DNA of 64,000 bases from Auanema rhodensis (lineage: Eukaryota; Nematoda; Chromadorea; Rhabditida; Rhabditidae). Shown here in pieces: positions 35,701 through 48,140 of the stretch. The stretch spans positions 11,346,001 through 11,410,000 of the forward strand of contig OZ059898.1 in the NCBI GenBank assembly GCA_964057225.1. The letters run 5' to 3'. How positions within the stretch are numbered: position 1 is the first letter of the stretch; each line of letters starts with the position of its first letter. The notes beneath the pieces were generated by a model. It worked only from the letters and a program-made list of their open reading frames with translations, did not search any database and was not told where the DNA came from. A program made the translations under genes and the position numbers.

Positions 35701-38700
35701 TTGTAAAAGTAATATACTTTACAGTTAAAATGATAGACGCAATGATCTCGTACTTTTTGGAATAAGATCAAAAGGGATCAAAAAATTGATTTCTCATGCA
35801 AAATATTCGCAGTCAGCAGGATTCGAACCTACGCGGGCAGAGCCCAATTGATTTCTAGTCAATCTCCTTAACCACTCGGACATGACTGCTTGTAAAAGTA
35901 ATATACTTTACAGTTAAAATGATAGACGCAATGATCTCGTACTTTTTGGAATAAGATCAAATGGGATCATAAAATTGATTTCTCATGCAAAATATTCGCA
36001 GTCAGCAGGATTCGAACCTACGCGGGCAGAGCCCAATTGATTTCTAGTCAATCTCCTTAACCACTCGGACATGACTGCTTGTAAAAGGAATATACTTTAC
36101 AGTTAAAGTGATAGACGCAATGATCTCGTACTTTTTGGAATAAGATCAAAAGGGATCAAAAAATTGAATTCTCATGCAAAATATTCGCAGTCGGCAGGAT
36201 TCGAACCTACGCGGGCAGAGCCCAATTGATTTCTAGTCAATCTCCTTAACCACTCGGACATGACTGCTTGTATAAGGAATATACTTTACACTTAAAGTGA
36301 TAGACGCAATGATTTCGTACTTTTTGGAATAAGATCAAATGGGATCATAAAATTGATTTCTCATGCAAAATATTCGCAGTCAGCAGGATTCGAACCTACG
36401 CGGGCAGAGCCCAATTGATTTCTAGTCAATCTCCTTAACCACTCGGACATGACTGCTTGTAAAAGGAATATACTTTACACTTGAAGTGATAGACGCAATG
36501 AATTCGTACATATAGGAATTAGATCAAAAAGCATCAAAAAATTGATTTCTCATGCAAAATATTCGCAGTCAGCAGGATTCGAACCTACGCGGGCAGAGCC
36601 CAATTGATTTCTAGTCAATCTCCTTAACCACTCGGACATGACTGCTTGTAAAAGGAATATACTTTACAGTTAATGTGATAGACGCAATGATCTCGTACTT
36701 TTTGGAATAAGATCAAAAGGGATCATAAAATTGATTTCTCATGCAAAATATTCGCAGTCAGCAGGATTCGAACCTACGCGGGCAGAGCCCAATTGATTTC
36801 TAGTCAATCTCCTTAACCACTCGGACATGACTGCTTGTAAAAGGAATATACTTTACAGTTAATGTGATAGACGCAATGATCTCGTACTTTTTGGAATAAG
36901 ATCAAAAGGGATCATAAAATTGATTTCTCATGCAAAATATTCGCAGTCAGCAGGATTCGAACCTACGCGGGCAGAGCCCAATTGATTTCTAGTCAATCTC
37001 CTTAACCACTCGGACATGACTGCTTGTAAAAGGAATATACTTTACACTTAAAGTGATAGACGCAATGATTTCGTACATATAGGAATTAGATCAGAAAGCA
37101 TCAAAAAATTGATTTCTCATGCAAAATATTCGCAGTCAGCAGGATTCGAACCTACGCGGGCAGAGCCCAATTGATTTCTAGTCAATCTCCTTAACCACTC
37201 GGACATGACTGCTTGTAAAAGGAATATACTTTACACTTAAAGTGATAGACGCAATGATTTCGTACATATAGGAATTAGATCAAAAGGGATCATAAAATTG
37301 ATTTCTCATGCAAAATATTCGCAGTCAGCAGGATTCGAACCTACGCGGGCAGAGCCCAATTGATTTCTAGTCAATCTCCTTAACCACTCGGACATGACTG
37401 CTTGTAAAAGGAATATACTTTACAGTTAAAGTGATAGACGCAATGATCTCGTACTTTTTGGAATAAGATCAAAAGGGATCATAAAATTGATTTCTCATGC
37501 AAAATATTCGCAGTCAGCAGGATTCGAACCTACGCGGGCAGAGCCCAATTGATTTCTAGTCAATCTCCTTAACCACTCGGACATGACTGCTTGTATAAGG
37601 AATATACTTTACACTTAAAGTGATAGACGCAATGATTTCGTACTTTTTGGAATAAGATCAAATGGGATCATAAAATTGATTTCTCATGCAAAATATTCGC
37701 AGTCAGCAGGATTCGAACCTACGCGGGCAGAGCCCAATTGATTTCTAGTCAATCTCCTTAACCACTCGGACATGACTGCTTGTATAAGGAATATACTTTA
37801 CAGTTAAAGTGATAGACGCAATGATCTCGTACTTTTTGGAATAAGATCAAATGGGATCATAAAATTGATTTCTCATGCAAAATATTCGCAGTCAGCAGGA
37901 TTCGAACCTATGCGGGCAGAGCCCAATTGATTTCTAGTCAATCTCCTTAACCACTCGGACATGACTGCTTGTATAAGGAATATACTTTACAGTTAAAGTG
38001 ATAGACGCAATGATCTCGTACTTTTTGGAATAAGATCAAATGGGATCATAAAATTGATTTCTCATGCAAAATATTCGCAGTCAGCAGGATTCGAACCTAC
38101 GCGGGCAGAGCCCAATTGATTTCTAGTCAATCTCCTTAACCACTCGGACATGACTGCTTGTATAAGGAATATACTTTACAGTTAAAGTGATAGACGCAAT
38201 GATCTCGTACTTTTTTGAATAAGATCAAATGGGATCATAAAATTGATTTCTCATGCAAAATATTCGCAGTCAGCAGGATTCGAACCTACGCGGGCAGAGC
38301 CCAATTGATTTCTAGTCAATCTCCTTAACCACTCGGACATGACTGCTTGTAAAAGGAATATACTTTACAGTTAATGTGATAGACGCAATGATCTCGTACT
38401 TTTTGGAATAAGATCAAAAGGGATCATAAAATTGATTTCTCATGCAAAATATTCGCAGTCAGCAGGATTCGAACCTACGCGGGCAGAGCCCAATTGATTT
38501 CTAGTCAATCTCCTTAACCACTCGGACATGACTGCTTGTAAAAGGAATATACTTTACACTTAAAGTGATAGACGCAATGATTTCGTACATATAGGAATTA
38601 GATCAAAAGGGATCATAAAATTGATTTCTCATGCAAAATATTCGCAGTCAGCAGGATTCGAACCTACGCGGGCAGAGCCCAATTGATTTCTAGTCAATCT

Positions 38701-41700
38701 CCTTAACCACTCGGACATGACTGCTTGTAAAAGGAATATACTTTACACTTGAAGTGATAGACGCAATGAATTCGTACATATAGGAATTAGATCAAAAAGC
38801 ATCAAAAAATTGATTTCTCATGCAAAATATTCGCAGTCAGCAGGATTCGAACCTACGCGGGCAGAGCCCAATTGATTTCTAGTCAATCTCCTTAACCACT
38901 CGGACATGACTGCTTGTATAAGGAATATACTTTACAGTTAAAGTGATAGACGCAATGATCTCGTACTTTTTTGAATAAGATCAAATGGGATCATAAAATT
39001 GATTTCTCATGCAAAATATTCGCAGTCAGCAGGATTCGAACCTACGCGGGCAGAGCCCAATTGATTTCTAGTCAATCTCCTTAACCACTCGGACATGACT
39101 GCTTGTAAAAGGAATATACTTTACAGTTAATGTGATAGACGCAATGATCTCGTACTTTTTGGAATAAGATCAAAAGGGATCATAAAATTGATTTCTCATG
39201 CAAAATATTCGCAGTCAGCAGGATTCGAACCTACGCGGGCAGAGCCCAATTGATTTCTAGTCAATCTCCTTAACCACTCGGACATGACTGCTTGTATAAG
39301 GAATATACTTTACAGTTAAAGTGATAGACGCAATGATCTCGTACTTTTTGGAATAAGATCAAATGGGATCATAAAATTGATTTCTCATGCAAAATATTCG
39401 CAGTCAGCAGGATTCGAACCTACGCGGGCAGAGCCCAATTGATTTCTAGTCAATCTCCTTAACCACTCGGACATGACTGCTTGTAAAAGGAATATACTTT
39501 ACAGTTAAAGTGATAGACGCAATGATCTCGTACTTTTTGGAATAAGATCAAATGGGATCATAAAATTGATTTCTCATGCAAAATATTCGCAGTCAGCAGG
39601 ATTCGAACCTACGCGGGCAGAGCCCAATTGATTTCTAGTCAATCTCCTTAACCACTCGGACATGACTGCTTGTAAAAGGAATATACTTTACAGTTAATGT
39701 GATAGACGCAATGATCTCGTACTTTTTGGAATAAGATCAAAAGGGATCATAAAATTGATTTCTCATGCAAAATATTCGCAGTCAGCAGGATTCGAACCTA
39801 CGCGGGCAGAGCCCAATTGATTTCTAGTCAATCTCCTTAACCACTCGGACATGACTGCTTGTAAAAGGAATATACTTTACACTTAAAGTGATAGACGCAA
39901 TGATTTCGTACATATAGGAATTAGATCAAAAGGGATCATAAAATTGATTTCTCATGCAAAATATTCGCAGTCAGCAGGATTCGAACCTACGCGGGCAGAG
40001 CCCAATTGATTTCTAGTCAATCTCCTTAACCACTCGGGCATGACTGCTTGTAAAAGGAATATACTTTACACTTAAAGTGATAGACGCAATGATTTCGTAC
40101 ATATAGGAATTAGATCAGAAAGCATCAAAAAATTGATTTCTCATGCAAAATATTCGCAGTCAGCAGGATTCGAACCTACGCGGGCAGAGCCCAATTGATT
40201 TCTAGTCAATCTCCTTAACCACTCGGACATGACTGCTTGTAAAAGGAATATACTTTACACTTAAAGTGATAGACGCAATGATTTCGTACATATAGGAATT
40301 AGATCAGAAAGCATCAAAAAATTGATTTCTCATGCAAAATATTCGCAGTCAGCAGGATTCGAACCTACGCGGGCAGAGCCCAATTGATTTCTAGTCAATC
40401 TCCTTAACCACTCGGACATGACTGCTTGTAAAAGGAATATACTTTACACTTAAAGTGATAGACGCAATGATTTCGTACATATAGGAATTAGATCAAAAGG
40501 GATCATAAAATTGATTTCTCATGCAAAATATTCGCAGTCAGCAGGATTCGAACCTACGCGGGCAGAGCCCAATTGATTTCTAGTCAATCTCCTTAACCAC
40601 TCGGACATGACTGCTTGTAAAAGGAATATACTTTACACTTAAAGTGATAGACGCAATGATTTCGTACATATAGGAATTAGATCAAAAGGGATCATAAAAT
40701 TGATTTCTCATGCAAAATATTCGCAGTCAGCAGGATTCGAACCTACGCGGGCAGAGCCCAATTGATTTCTAGTCAATCTCCTTAACCACTCGGACATGAC
40801 TGCTTGTAAAAGGAATATACTTTACACTTAAAGTGATAGACGCAATGATTTCGTACATATAGGAATTAGATCAGAAAGCATCAAAAAATTGATTTCTCAT
40901 GCAAAATATTCGCAGTCAGCAGGATTCGAACCTACGCGGGCAGAGCCCAATTGATTTCTAGTCAATCTCCTTAACCACTCGGACATGACTGCTTGTAAAA
41001 GGAATATACTTTACAGTTAAAGTGATAGACGCAATGATCTCGTACTTTTTGGAATAAGATCAAAAGGGATCATAAAATTGATTTCTCATGCAAAATATTC
41101 GCAGTCAGCAGGATTCGAACCTACGCGGGCAGAGCCCAATTGATTTCTAGTCAATCTCCTTAACCACTCGGACATGACTGCTTGTAAAAGGAATATACTT
41201 TACACTTAAAGTGATAGACGCAATGATTTCGTACATATAGGAATTAGATCAAAAGGGATCATAAAATTGATTTCTCATGCAAAATATTCGCTGTCAGCAG
41301 GATTCGAACCTACGCGGGCAGAGCCCAATTGATTTCTAGTCAATCTCCTTAACCACTCGGGCATGACTGCTTGTAAAAGGAATATACTTTACACTTAAAG
41401 TGATAGACGCAATGATTTCGTACATATAGGAATTAGATCAGAAAGCATCAAAAAATTGATTTCTCATGCAAAATATTCGCAGTCAGCAGGATTCGAACCT
41501 ACGCGGGCAGAGCCCAATTGATTTCTAGTCAATCTCCTTAACCACTCGGACATGACTGCTTGTAAAAGGAATATACTTTACACTTAAAGTGATAGACGCA
41601 ATGATTTCGTACATATAGGAATTAGATCAGAAAGCATCAAAAAATTGATTTCTCATGCAAAATATTCGCAGTCAGCAGGATTCGAACCTACGCGGGCAGA

Positions 41701-42044
41701 GCCCAATTGATTTCTAGTCAATCTCCTTAACCACTCGGACATGACTGCTTGTAAAAGGAATATACTTTACACTTAAAGTGATAGACGCAATGATTTCGTA
41801 CATATAGGAATTAGATCAAAAGGGATCATAAAATTGATTTCTCATGCAAAATATTCGCAGTCAGCAGGATTCGAACCTACGCGGGCAGAGCCCAATTGAT
41901 TTCTAGTCAATCTCCTTAACCACTCGGACATGACTGCTTGTAAAAGGAATATACTTTACACTTAAAGTGATAGACGCAATGATTTCGTACATATAGGAAT
42001 TAGATCAAAAGGGATCATAAAATTGATTTCTCATGCAAAATATT

Positions 42045-42070
42045 CGCAGTCAGCAGGATTCGAACCTACG
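42045..42070 (-). pseudogene. 3' part of a tRNA-Ser gene split by MULE1
   Basis: Acceptor and T-stem end up to cgaacctacg. The 5' part resumes at 44713 after a 10-bp duplication. The B box lies at the break. Confidence 0.9.
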
Positions 42071-44712
42071 GGGTCTGAGACGTTTCGTCGTCTCCTATTT
42101 TTACAACCTCTCCCCAGCAAGCCTAACGGTCGTAAATTATACCACACGTGTTGTACTCTCAGTTTTTGGTCGTTTAGACTTCTAAAAATTACCCAAAAAC
42201 TTAAACAGTTCATAAAAAATCAAGGTTTTCAATCTAAACGGCAAGGAGGTTTTTGTGTTAGAAAAAAAAGGTATGGTTCAAAAAATTTATTAGAGTTTAG
42301 TTTTTCAAGTTAAATGATTCAAAAATAAGATTTTCTGGTGTTAAACTTCGCCATCTCCTCGACATATGCTATTATTTCTTGCTGATTAGGCAGTCGGTTA
42401 TTGGAGATGCTCCTAAAGTTTTCAAACTGAACCTCAATCCGTTGTTGCCTCTCAATTACGTTTTTTCTTTTTTTCCTGGCAGGCTCAACATTCGATGACA
42501 AAGCGATCAGGACATGATTAGCCATCAAATTTTCACCATGAAAAAAAGTAATTAATTCAGAAAGAGGAGGATGAGAGCAAGATAAAATAGTCTTCATTTT
42601 ACGGTGAAAAGATTCAACATTATTAGATGTACGAAACTGTTTTATGTCCCATTTGCTCCAATAATGTCGCAAAGGTCCTTCAATCCATGTTTCATTCACA
42701 TAACTGATCATTTGAAGACAAGAAGAATATGATGGATGATCAGAAGAAACAGGAGAATTGAGTAACCCGGACCGTGAGATAAGATCAGTTTGAAGGAAGA
42801 GCAAGCCCAGCAGCCGACCATGCCATTGTTTGATTTCAATGGATTGCTTCTCTGCTTGTGTCAAACCCAGTTGAAGAAACCGTCTGTTCAAGCTCTGAGC
42901 ATAATGAAATGCACATCCTTGAACAGAATTAAAAATAGTTTCAGCTTCCCTTATTACAGCGATCTCAAAATCACAGATAAAAATAAGGTTTTCAACTATG
43001 CAACCAACGTTGGAGAGAGCTAGTGCAATATGTTGAAGAAGCCTTCTATAAGTGAACCTACTCTTATTTTTTAAAATGGAATAGAAAAGAGGTACAGTTG
43101 TTCCATTTCTGCAACCGCCCATGATGGTATATGTTTGTTCCATATCCAAAGGCTGGTATTTGAAACAACCGTCCCCAAGCAAATGAGTTAAACCATGCTG
43201 AACAGCTAGTTCCAAACAAAATGTATCGAAATACAAATGAAACTCGCTGTCATGAAAATGCAAGAACGTACGACCATTGATAGTTTTAGACAGAGACAGA
43301 GGAACATTGGTCATGGATGTTCTTAAGTCTTTACGAGAACTTAAAGCCCTTGTAATAGCTCTACGTCTACTGTCATAGCCACCATGAAACCAAGCAGAGG
43401 AAACTTCTTGCTTTTCATGCTCTTCTAACTCAGATTCATGAAATATTTTTTTTATTTCATTGACAAATAAGGAATATGCTTTCATCTCAAAACATGAGTC
43501 TGAACTTTTGATATTCTGAGTTAGAGAGTATGTGATATTTTTGCATTTGTTAATAGAAAACAAAAATGGATCACAATGATAGTTTTGAGCAATAGGATTT
43601 TCGAGAAATACATTATTTTCTACTTTGATAGAAGTGTATTTACCCAAATGTTTACAACCTGTGCAACGATAAATAGAATAAGCTTTTTGAGAACTTTTAC
43701 TACTGAATTGGTAGCGATACAGCAAGTTTTCAAATTTATATTCTAAACAGGGGTGTACACCCTGCTTAGAAGGCGCAATGAGAGCGGCGTATGAGTTAGG
43801 ATTTGCAGATTGCGAAGAAAATGAAGAAGAAGGAGAGGGAACAGAAGAAGAAGGAGAGGGAACAGAAGAAGAAGGAGAGGGAACAGAAGAAGAAGGAGAG
43901 AGAACAGGTAAAGAAGGAGAGGAAACAGAAGGAGGAGAAGAAGAAAGAGAAGATGACGGTGAAGAATGAACGGCAGAAGAAGAAGAAGAAGGCTGAATAG
44001 AAAGATGTGAAGTAGAAGAAGAGAACAGTGGAACGCTGTTGACAGTAGGAACAGTAACTGTAGCAACAGATTCAACTGAAGAAGATGCCGCAGATGAATT
44101 TGCTAGAGAAAGAGCAGAAGCAAAATTAACATTTTGCTGCCTCAATGGAGGGATATTAAAAGATGGAAGAGTGAAATTCAAAAATGAGAGTGAAGTTACA
44201 TCATTTGAATAAACTTCAAGATTCTGAGTATTTACCGAAGAATTATTAAAAAAGATAGTTATGTTCTCCGAAGGAACATTATCAAAAGGCTGAGAAACAA
44301 GAACAGATTTACCCTGAGCGTTAATCATCAGAGAAAATGGACAGAAAGTAGAAGGAAAAATCATGATGAACGAGAAAAGATGAGAAAGTGTGAATAAGCA
44401 AACTTATCGAAAGAAAAGATAAACTAACAACTATTACTATGAACTCACGTAACTGTTGACTTGAAACTGTTTGATGATAGCCTGGTTGATAGAACTGTAT
44501 GTTTATTTTAATTTCTGCTTTTTTCAATTTATATTTTGATGGCACTTCAAGGTATGTAGCCACTTATAACTGAATTCTATAGATTTATAGCTTTAATAGC
44601 ACCCCGAGTTACATGAACACTGACACTTGTCAGCACATTATCATAAAGTTTGCCCTCTAATGATCAGCCTGAACTAGTTCACAAACTAGAGACGACGAAA
44701 CGTCCGCCACCC
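42071..44712 (-). mobile_element. MULE-family DNA transposon, copy 1
   Basis: 2,642 bp. Target duplication CGAACCTACG (10 bp) at 42061-42070 and 44713-44722, within the 9-11 bp usual for Mutator-like elements. Ends form imperfect inverted repeats: gggtctga then GACGTTTCGTCGTCTC on the left; the same 16 bp inverted, then cgccaccc, on the right. The 18-bp left block GAGACGTTTCGTCGTCTC has inverted-repeat arms (GAGACG and CGTCTC). One transposase gene fills most of the element. The rest (42071-42318 and 44365-44712) has no supported gene. Confidence 0.93.
42319..44364 (-). CDS. MULE transposase with FLYWCH-like zinc finger, copy 1 (681 aa)
   Basis: Cut-and-paste transposase acting on the element's terminal repeats in the nucleus. 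N-terminal third: a long Ser/Pro-rich linker with PSPSSSV repeats, Ser mostly TCT. A FLYWCH-like finger follows (C234 and C237 in RCTGC, then the NYHCDP region). The catalytic core has D398 (DGCFKYQ), D465 (ICDFE), C484-x2-H487 (CAFH) and candidate E584 (NNVESFHR), the layout of MULE transposases. No internal stop. The first ATG of the long frame is at 44364; the frame is also open a little upstream without ATG. A separate 80-codon frame at 44321-44563 overlaps the start. I tried joining it through the GTGAGT at about 44450, but the phase gives a stop. Likely functional, pending expression. Confidence 0.9.
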   Translation of the reverse strand: MIFPSTFCPFSLMINAQGKSVLVSQPFDNVPSENITIFFNNSSVNTQNLEVYSNDVTSLSFLNFTLPSFNIPPLRQQNVNFASALSLANSSAASSSVESVATVTVPTVNSVPLFSSSTSHLSIQPSSSSSAVHSSPSSSLSSSPPSVSSPSLPVLSPSSSVPSPSSSVPSPSSSVPSPSSSFSSQSANPNSYAALIAPSKQGVHPCLEYKFENLLYRYQFSSKSSQKAYSIYRCTGCKHLGKYTSIKVENNVFLENPIAQNYHCDPFLFSINKCKNITYSLTQNIKSSDSCFEMKAYSLFVNEIKKIFHESELEEHEKQEVSSAWFHGGYDSRRRAITRALSSRKDLRTSMTNVPLSLSKTINGRTFLHFHDSEFHLYFDTFCLELAVQHGLTHLLGDGCFKYQPLDMEQTYTIMGGCRNGTTVPLFYSILKNKSRFTYRRLLQHIALALSNVGCIVENLIFICDFEIAVIREAETIFNSVQGCAFHYAQSLNRRFLQLGLTQAEKQSIEIKQWHGRLLGLLFLQTDLISRSGLLNSPVSSDHPSYSSCLQMISYVNETWIEGPLRHYWSKWDIKQFRTSNNVESFHRKMKTILSCSHPPLSELITFFHGENLMANHVLIALSSNVEPARKKRKNVIERQQRIEVQFENFRSISNNRLPNQQEIIAYVEEMAKFNTRKSYF

Positions 44713-44778
44713 CGAACCTACGCGGGCAGAGCCCAATTGATTTCTAGTCAATCTCCTTAACCACTCGGACATGACTGC
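44713..44778 (-). pseudogene. 5' part of the tRNA-Ser gene split by MULE1
   Basis: Keeps the A box, anticodon and variable arms; the T-arm end is separated by 2.6 kb from the acceptor 3' strand. Confidence 0.9.
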
Positions 44779-45452
44779 TTGCAGAAGGAATATACTTTAC
44801 AGTTAAAGTGATAGACGCCATGATCTCGTACTTATTGGAATTAGATCAAAAAGGATCAAAAAATTGATTTCTCATGCAAAATATTCGCAGTCAGCAGGAT
44901 TCGAACCTACGCGGGCAGAGCCCAATTGATTTCTAGTCAATCTCCTTAACCACTCGGACATGACTGCTTGTAGAAGGAATATACTATACAGTTCAAGTGA
45001 TAGACGCAATGATCTCGTACTTTTTGGAATAAGATCAAAAAGGATCAAAAAATTGATTTATCATGCAAAATATTCGCAGTCAGCAGGATTCGAACCTACG
45101 CGGGCAGAGCCCAATTGATTTCTAGTCAATCTCCTTAACCACTCGGACATGACTGCTTGTAGAAGGAATATACTTTACAGTTAAAGTGATAGACGCAATG
45201 ATTTCGTACATATAGGAATTAGATCAAAAAGCATCAAAAAATTGATTTATCATGCAAAATATTCGCAGTCAGCAGGATTCGAACCTACGCGGGCAGAGCC
45301 CAATTGATTTCTAGTCAATCTCCTTAACCACTCGGACATGACTGCTTGTAGAAGGAATATACTTTACAGTTAAAGTGATAGACGCAATGATCTCGTACTT
45401 ATTGAAATTAGATCAAATGGGATCAAAAAGTTGATTTCTCATGCAAAATATT

Positions 45453-45478
45453 CGCAGTCAGCAGGATTCGAACCTACG
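45453..45478 (-). pseudogene. 3' part of a tRNA-Ser gene split by MULE2
   Basis: Ends at exactly the same base of the gene as the MULE1 insertion (offset 16-25 for the duplicated decamer). The tRNA-like sequence continues nine bases further (cgggcagag) into what should be the transposon tip. Confidence 0.85.
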
Positions 45479-48140
45479 CGGGCAGAGACGTTTCGTCGTC
45501 TCCTATTTTTACAACCTCTCCCCAGCAAACATAACGGTCGTAAATTATACCACACGTGTTGTACTCTCAGTTTTTGGTCGTTTAGACTTCTAAAAATTAC
45601 CCAAAAACTTAAACAGTTCATAAAAAATCAAGGTTTTCAATCTAAACGGCAAGGAGGTTTTTGTGTTAGAAAAAAAAGATATGGTTCAAAAAATTTATTA
45701 GAGTTTAGTTTTTCAAGTTAAATGATTCAAAAATAAGATTTTCTGGTGTTAAACTTCGCCATCTCCTCGACATATGCTATTATTTCTTGCTGATTAGGCA
45801 GTCGGTTATTGGAGATGCTCCTAAAGTTTTCAAACTGAACCTCAATCCGTTGTTGCCTCTCAATTACGTTTTTTCTTTTTTTCCTGGCAGGCTCAACATT
45901 CGATGACAAAGCGATCAGGACATGATTAGCCATCAAATTTTCACCATGAAAAAAAGTAATTAATTCAGAAAGAGGAGGATGAGAGCAAGATAAAATAGTC
46001 TTCATTTTACGGTGAAAAGATTCAACATTATTAGATGTACGAAACTGTTTTATGTCCCATTTGTTCCAATAATGTCGCAAAGGTCCTTCAATCCATGTTT
46101 CATTCACATAACTGATCATTTGAAGACAAGAAGAATATGATGGATGATCAGAAGAAACAGGAGAATTGAGTAACCCGGACCGTGAGATAAGATCAGTTTG
46201 AAGGAAGAGCAAGCCCAGCAGCCGACCATGCCATTGTTTGATTTCAATGGATTGCTTCTCTGCTTGTGTCAAACCCAGTTGAAGAGACCGTCTGTTCAAG
46301 CTCTGAGCATAATGAAATGCACATCCTTGAACAGAATTAAAAATAGTTTCAGCTTCCCTTATTACAGCGATCTCAAAATCACAGATAAAAATAAGGTTTT
46401 CAACTATGCAACCAACGTTGGAGAGAGCTAGTGCAATATGTTGAAGAAGCCTTCTATAAGTGAACCTACTCTTATTTTTTAAAATGGAATAGAAAAGAGG
46501 TACAGTTGTTCCATTTCTGCAACCGCCCATGATGGTATATGTTTGTTCCATATCCAAAGGCTGGTATTTGAAACAACCGTCCCCAAGCAAATGAGTTAAA
46601 CCATGCTGAACAGCTAGTTCCAAACAAAATGTATCGAAATACAAATGAAACTCGCTGTCATGAAAATGCAAGAACGTACGACCATTGATAGTTTTAGACA
46701 GAGACAGAGGAACATTGGTCATGGATGTTCTTAAGTCTTTACGAGAACTTAAAGCCCTTGTAATAGCTCTACGTCTACTGTCATAGCCACCATGAAACCA
46801 AGCAGAGGTAACTTCTTGCTTTTCATGCTCTTCTAACTCAGATTCATGAAATATTTTTTTTATTTCATTGACAAATAAGGAATATGCTTTCATCTCAAAA
46901 CATGAGTCTGAACTTTTGATATTCTGAGTTAGAGAGTATGTGATATTTTTGCATTTGTTAATAGAAAACAAAAATGGATCACAATGATAGTTTTGAGCAA
47001 TAGGATTTTCGAGAAATACATTATTTTCTACTTTGATAGAAGTGTATTTACCCAAATGTTTACAACCTGTGCAACGATAAATAGAATAAGCTTTTTGAGA
47101 ACTTTTACTACTGAATTGGTAGCGATACAGCAAGTTTTCAAATTTATATTCTAAACAGGGGTGTACACCCTGCTTAGAAGGCGCAATGAGAGCGGCGTAT
47201 GAGTTAGGATTTGCAGATTGCGAAGAAAATGAAGAAGAAGGAGAGGGAACAGAAGAAGAAGGAGAGGGAACAGAAGAAGAAGGAGAGGGAACAGAAGAAG
47301 AAGGAGAGGGAACAGAAGAAGAAGGAGAGAGAACAGGTAAAGAAGGAGAGGAAACAGAAGGAGGAGAAGAAGAAAGAGAAGATGACGGTGAAGAATGAAC
47401 GGCAGAAGAAGAAGAAGAAGGCTGAATAGAAAGATGTGAAGTAGAAGAAGAGAACAGTGGAACGCTGTTGACAGTAGGAACAGTAACTGTAGCAACAGAT
47501 TCAACTGAAGAAGATGCCGCAGATGAATTTGCTAGAGAAAGAGCAGAAGCAAAATTAACATTTTGCTGCCTCAATGGAGGGATATTAAAAGATGGAAGAG
47601 TGAAATTCAAAAATGAGAGTGAAGTTACATCATTTGAATAAACTTCAAGATTCTGAGTATTTACCGAAGAATTATTAAAAAAGATAGTTATGTTCTCCGA
47701 AGGAACATTATCAAAAGGCTGAGAAACAAGAACAGATTTACCCTGAGCGTTAATCATCAGAGAAAATGGACAGAAAGTAGAAGGAAAAATCATGATGAAC
47801 GAGAAAAGATGAGAAAGTGTGAATAAGCAAACTTATCGAAAGAAAAGATAAACTAACAACTATTACTATGAACTCACGTAACTGTTGACTTGAAACTGTT
47901 TGATGATAGCCTGGTTGATAGAACTGTATGTTTATTTTAATTTCTGCTTTTTTCAATTTATATTTTGATGGCACTTCAAGGTATGTAGCCACTTATAACT
48001 GAATTCTATAGATTTATAGCTTTAATAGCACCCCGAGTTACATGAACACTGGCACTTGTCAGCACATTATCATAAAGTTTGCCCTCTAATGATCAGCCTG
48101 AACTAGTTCACAAACTAGAGACGACGAAACGTCCGCCACC
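45479..48140 (-). mobile_element. MULE-family DNA transposon, copy 2
   Basis: 2,662 bp, near-identical to copy 1, with one extra 21-bp PSPSSSV repeat and a few substitutions. Flanked by CGAACCTACG at 45469-45478 and 48141-48150. The left tip reads cgggcaga where copy 1 has gggtctga; those bases are tRNA sequence, so the outer 8 bp of the left inverted repeat have been replaced. The right tip is one C shorter than in copy 1. Confidence 0.92.
45727..47793 (-). CDS. MULE transposase with FLYWCH-like zinc finger, copy 2 (688 aa)
   Basis: Same domain order and catalytic residues as the 42319-44364 copy, shifted by seven residues after the extra PSPSSSV repeat. Differences include EVTSAW for EVSSAW, RRSLQ for RRFLQ and YWNKW for YWSKW; none touches the catalytic motifs. 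Both copies are full length, which points to recent arrival or recent duplication. Confidence 0.9.
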   Translation of the reverse strand: MIFPSTFCPFSLMINAQGKSVLVSQPFDNVPSENITIFFNNSSVNTQNLEVYSNDVTSLSFLNFTLPSFNIPPLRQQNVNFASALSLANSSAASSSVESVATVTVPTVNSVPLFSSSTSHLSIQPSSSSSAVHSSPSSSLSSSPPSVSSPSLPVLSPSSSVPSPSSSVPSPSSSVPSPSSSVPSPSSSFSSQSANPNSYAALIAPSKQGVHPCLEYKFENLLYRYQFSSKSSQKAYSIYRCTGCKHLGKYTSIKVENNVFLENPIAQNYHCDPFLFSINKCKNITYSLTQNIKSSDSCFEMKAYSLFVNEIKKIFHESELEEHEKQEVTSAWFHGGYDSRRRAITRALSSRKDLRTSMTNVPLSLSKTINGRTFLHFHDSEFHLYFDTFCLELAVQHGLTHLLGDGCFKYQPLDMEQTYTIMGGCRNGTTVPLFYSILKNKSRFTYRRLLQHIALALSNVGCIVENLIFICDFEIAVIREAETIFNSVQGCAFHYAQSLNRRSLQLGLTQAEKQSIEIKQWHGRLLGLLFLQTDLISRSGLLNSPVSSDHPSYSSCLQMISYVNETWIEGPLRHYWNKWDIKQFRTSNNVESFHRKMKTILSCSHPPLSELITFFHGENLMANHVLIALSSNVEPARKKRKNVIERQQRIEVQFENFRSISNNRLPNQQEIIAYVEEMAKFNTRKSYF

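Larger units (their letters stand above)
35623..42070 (-). tRNA. tRNA-Ser-AGA: Array segment 4: 33 tandem tRNA-Ser(AGA) genes between two interrupted ones
   Basis: Starts with the 35623-35700 remainder of the gene split by A3. Complete genes: 35808 and every 189 bp to 41856. The gene at 42045 is cut by MULE1. Spacers differ from the left half of the window: most read gggatcataaaattg (T6 run broken), many have tacacttaaag and catataggaattag. Variants: 36186 (acceptor A7-T66 pair lost), 37887 (T-arm base), 39966 (D-stem base), 41289 (acceptor A3-T70 pair lost plus D-stem base). Higher-order repetition is visible, for example the alternation of aaaaggaatatactttacactt and cagttaatg spacers. Confidence 0.97.
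44713..45478 (-). tRNA. tRNA-Ser-AGA: Array segment 5: 3 tRNA-Ser(AGA) genes between the two MULEs
   Basis: Complete genes at 44886, 45075 and 45264, flanked by the remainder of one split gene (44713-44778) and the start of another (45453-45478). The spacers (tagaagg, gatcaaaaaattg) resemble the left half of the window more than the segments on either side (aaaagg, gatcataaaattg). Confidence 0.95.

Noticed and set aside
43778..44000. Glu/Lys-rich plus-strand frames in both MULEs
   Set aside because: Antisense of the TCT-rich Ser/Pro repeat.
44321..44563. 80-codon frame upstream of the MULE transposase as a first exon
   Set aside because: Joining the GTGAGT donor near 44450 to the available AG acceptors gives the wrong phase and an immediate stop; left as an unexplained conserved frame.
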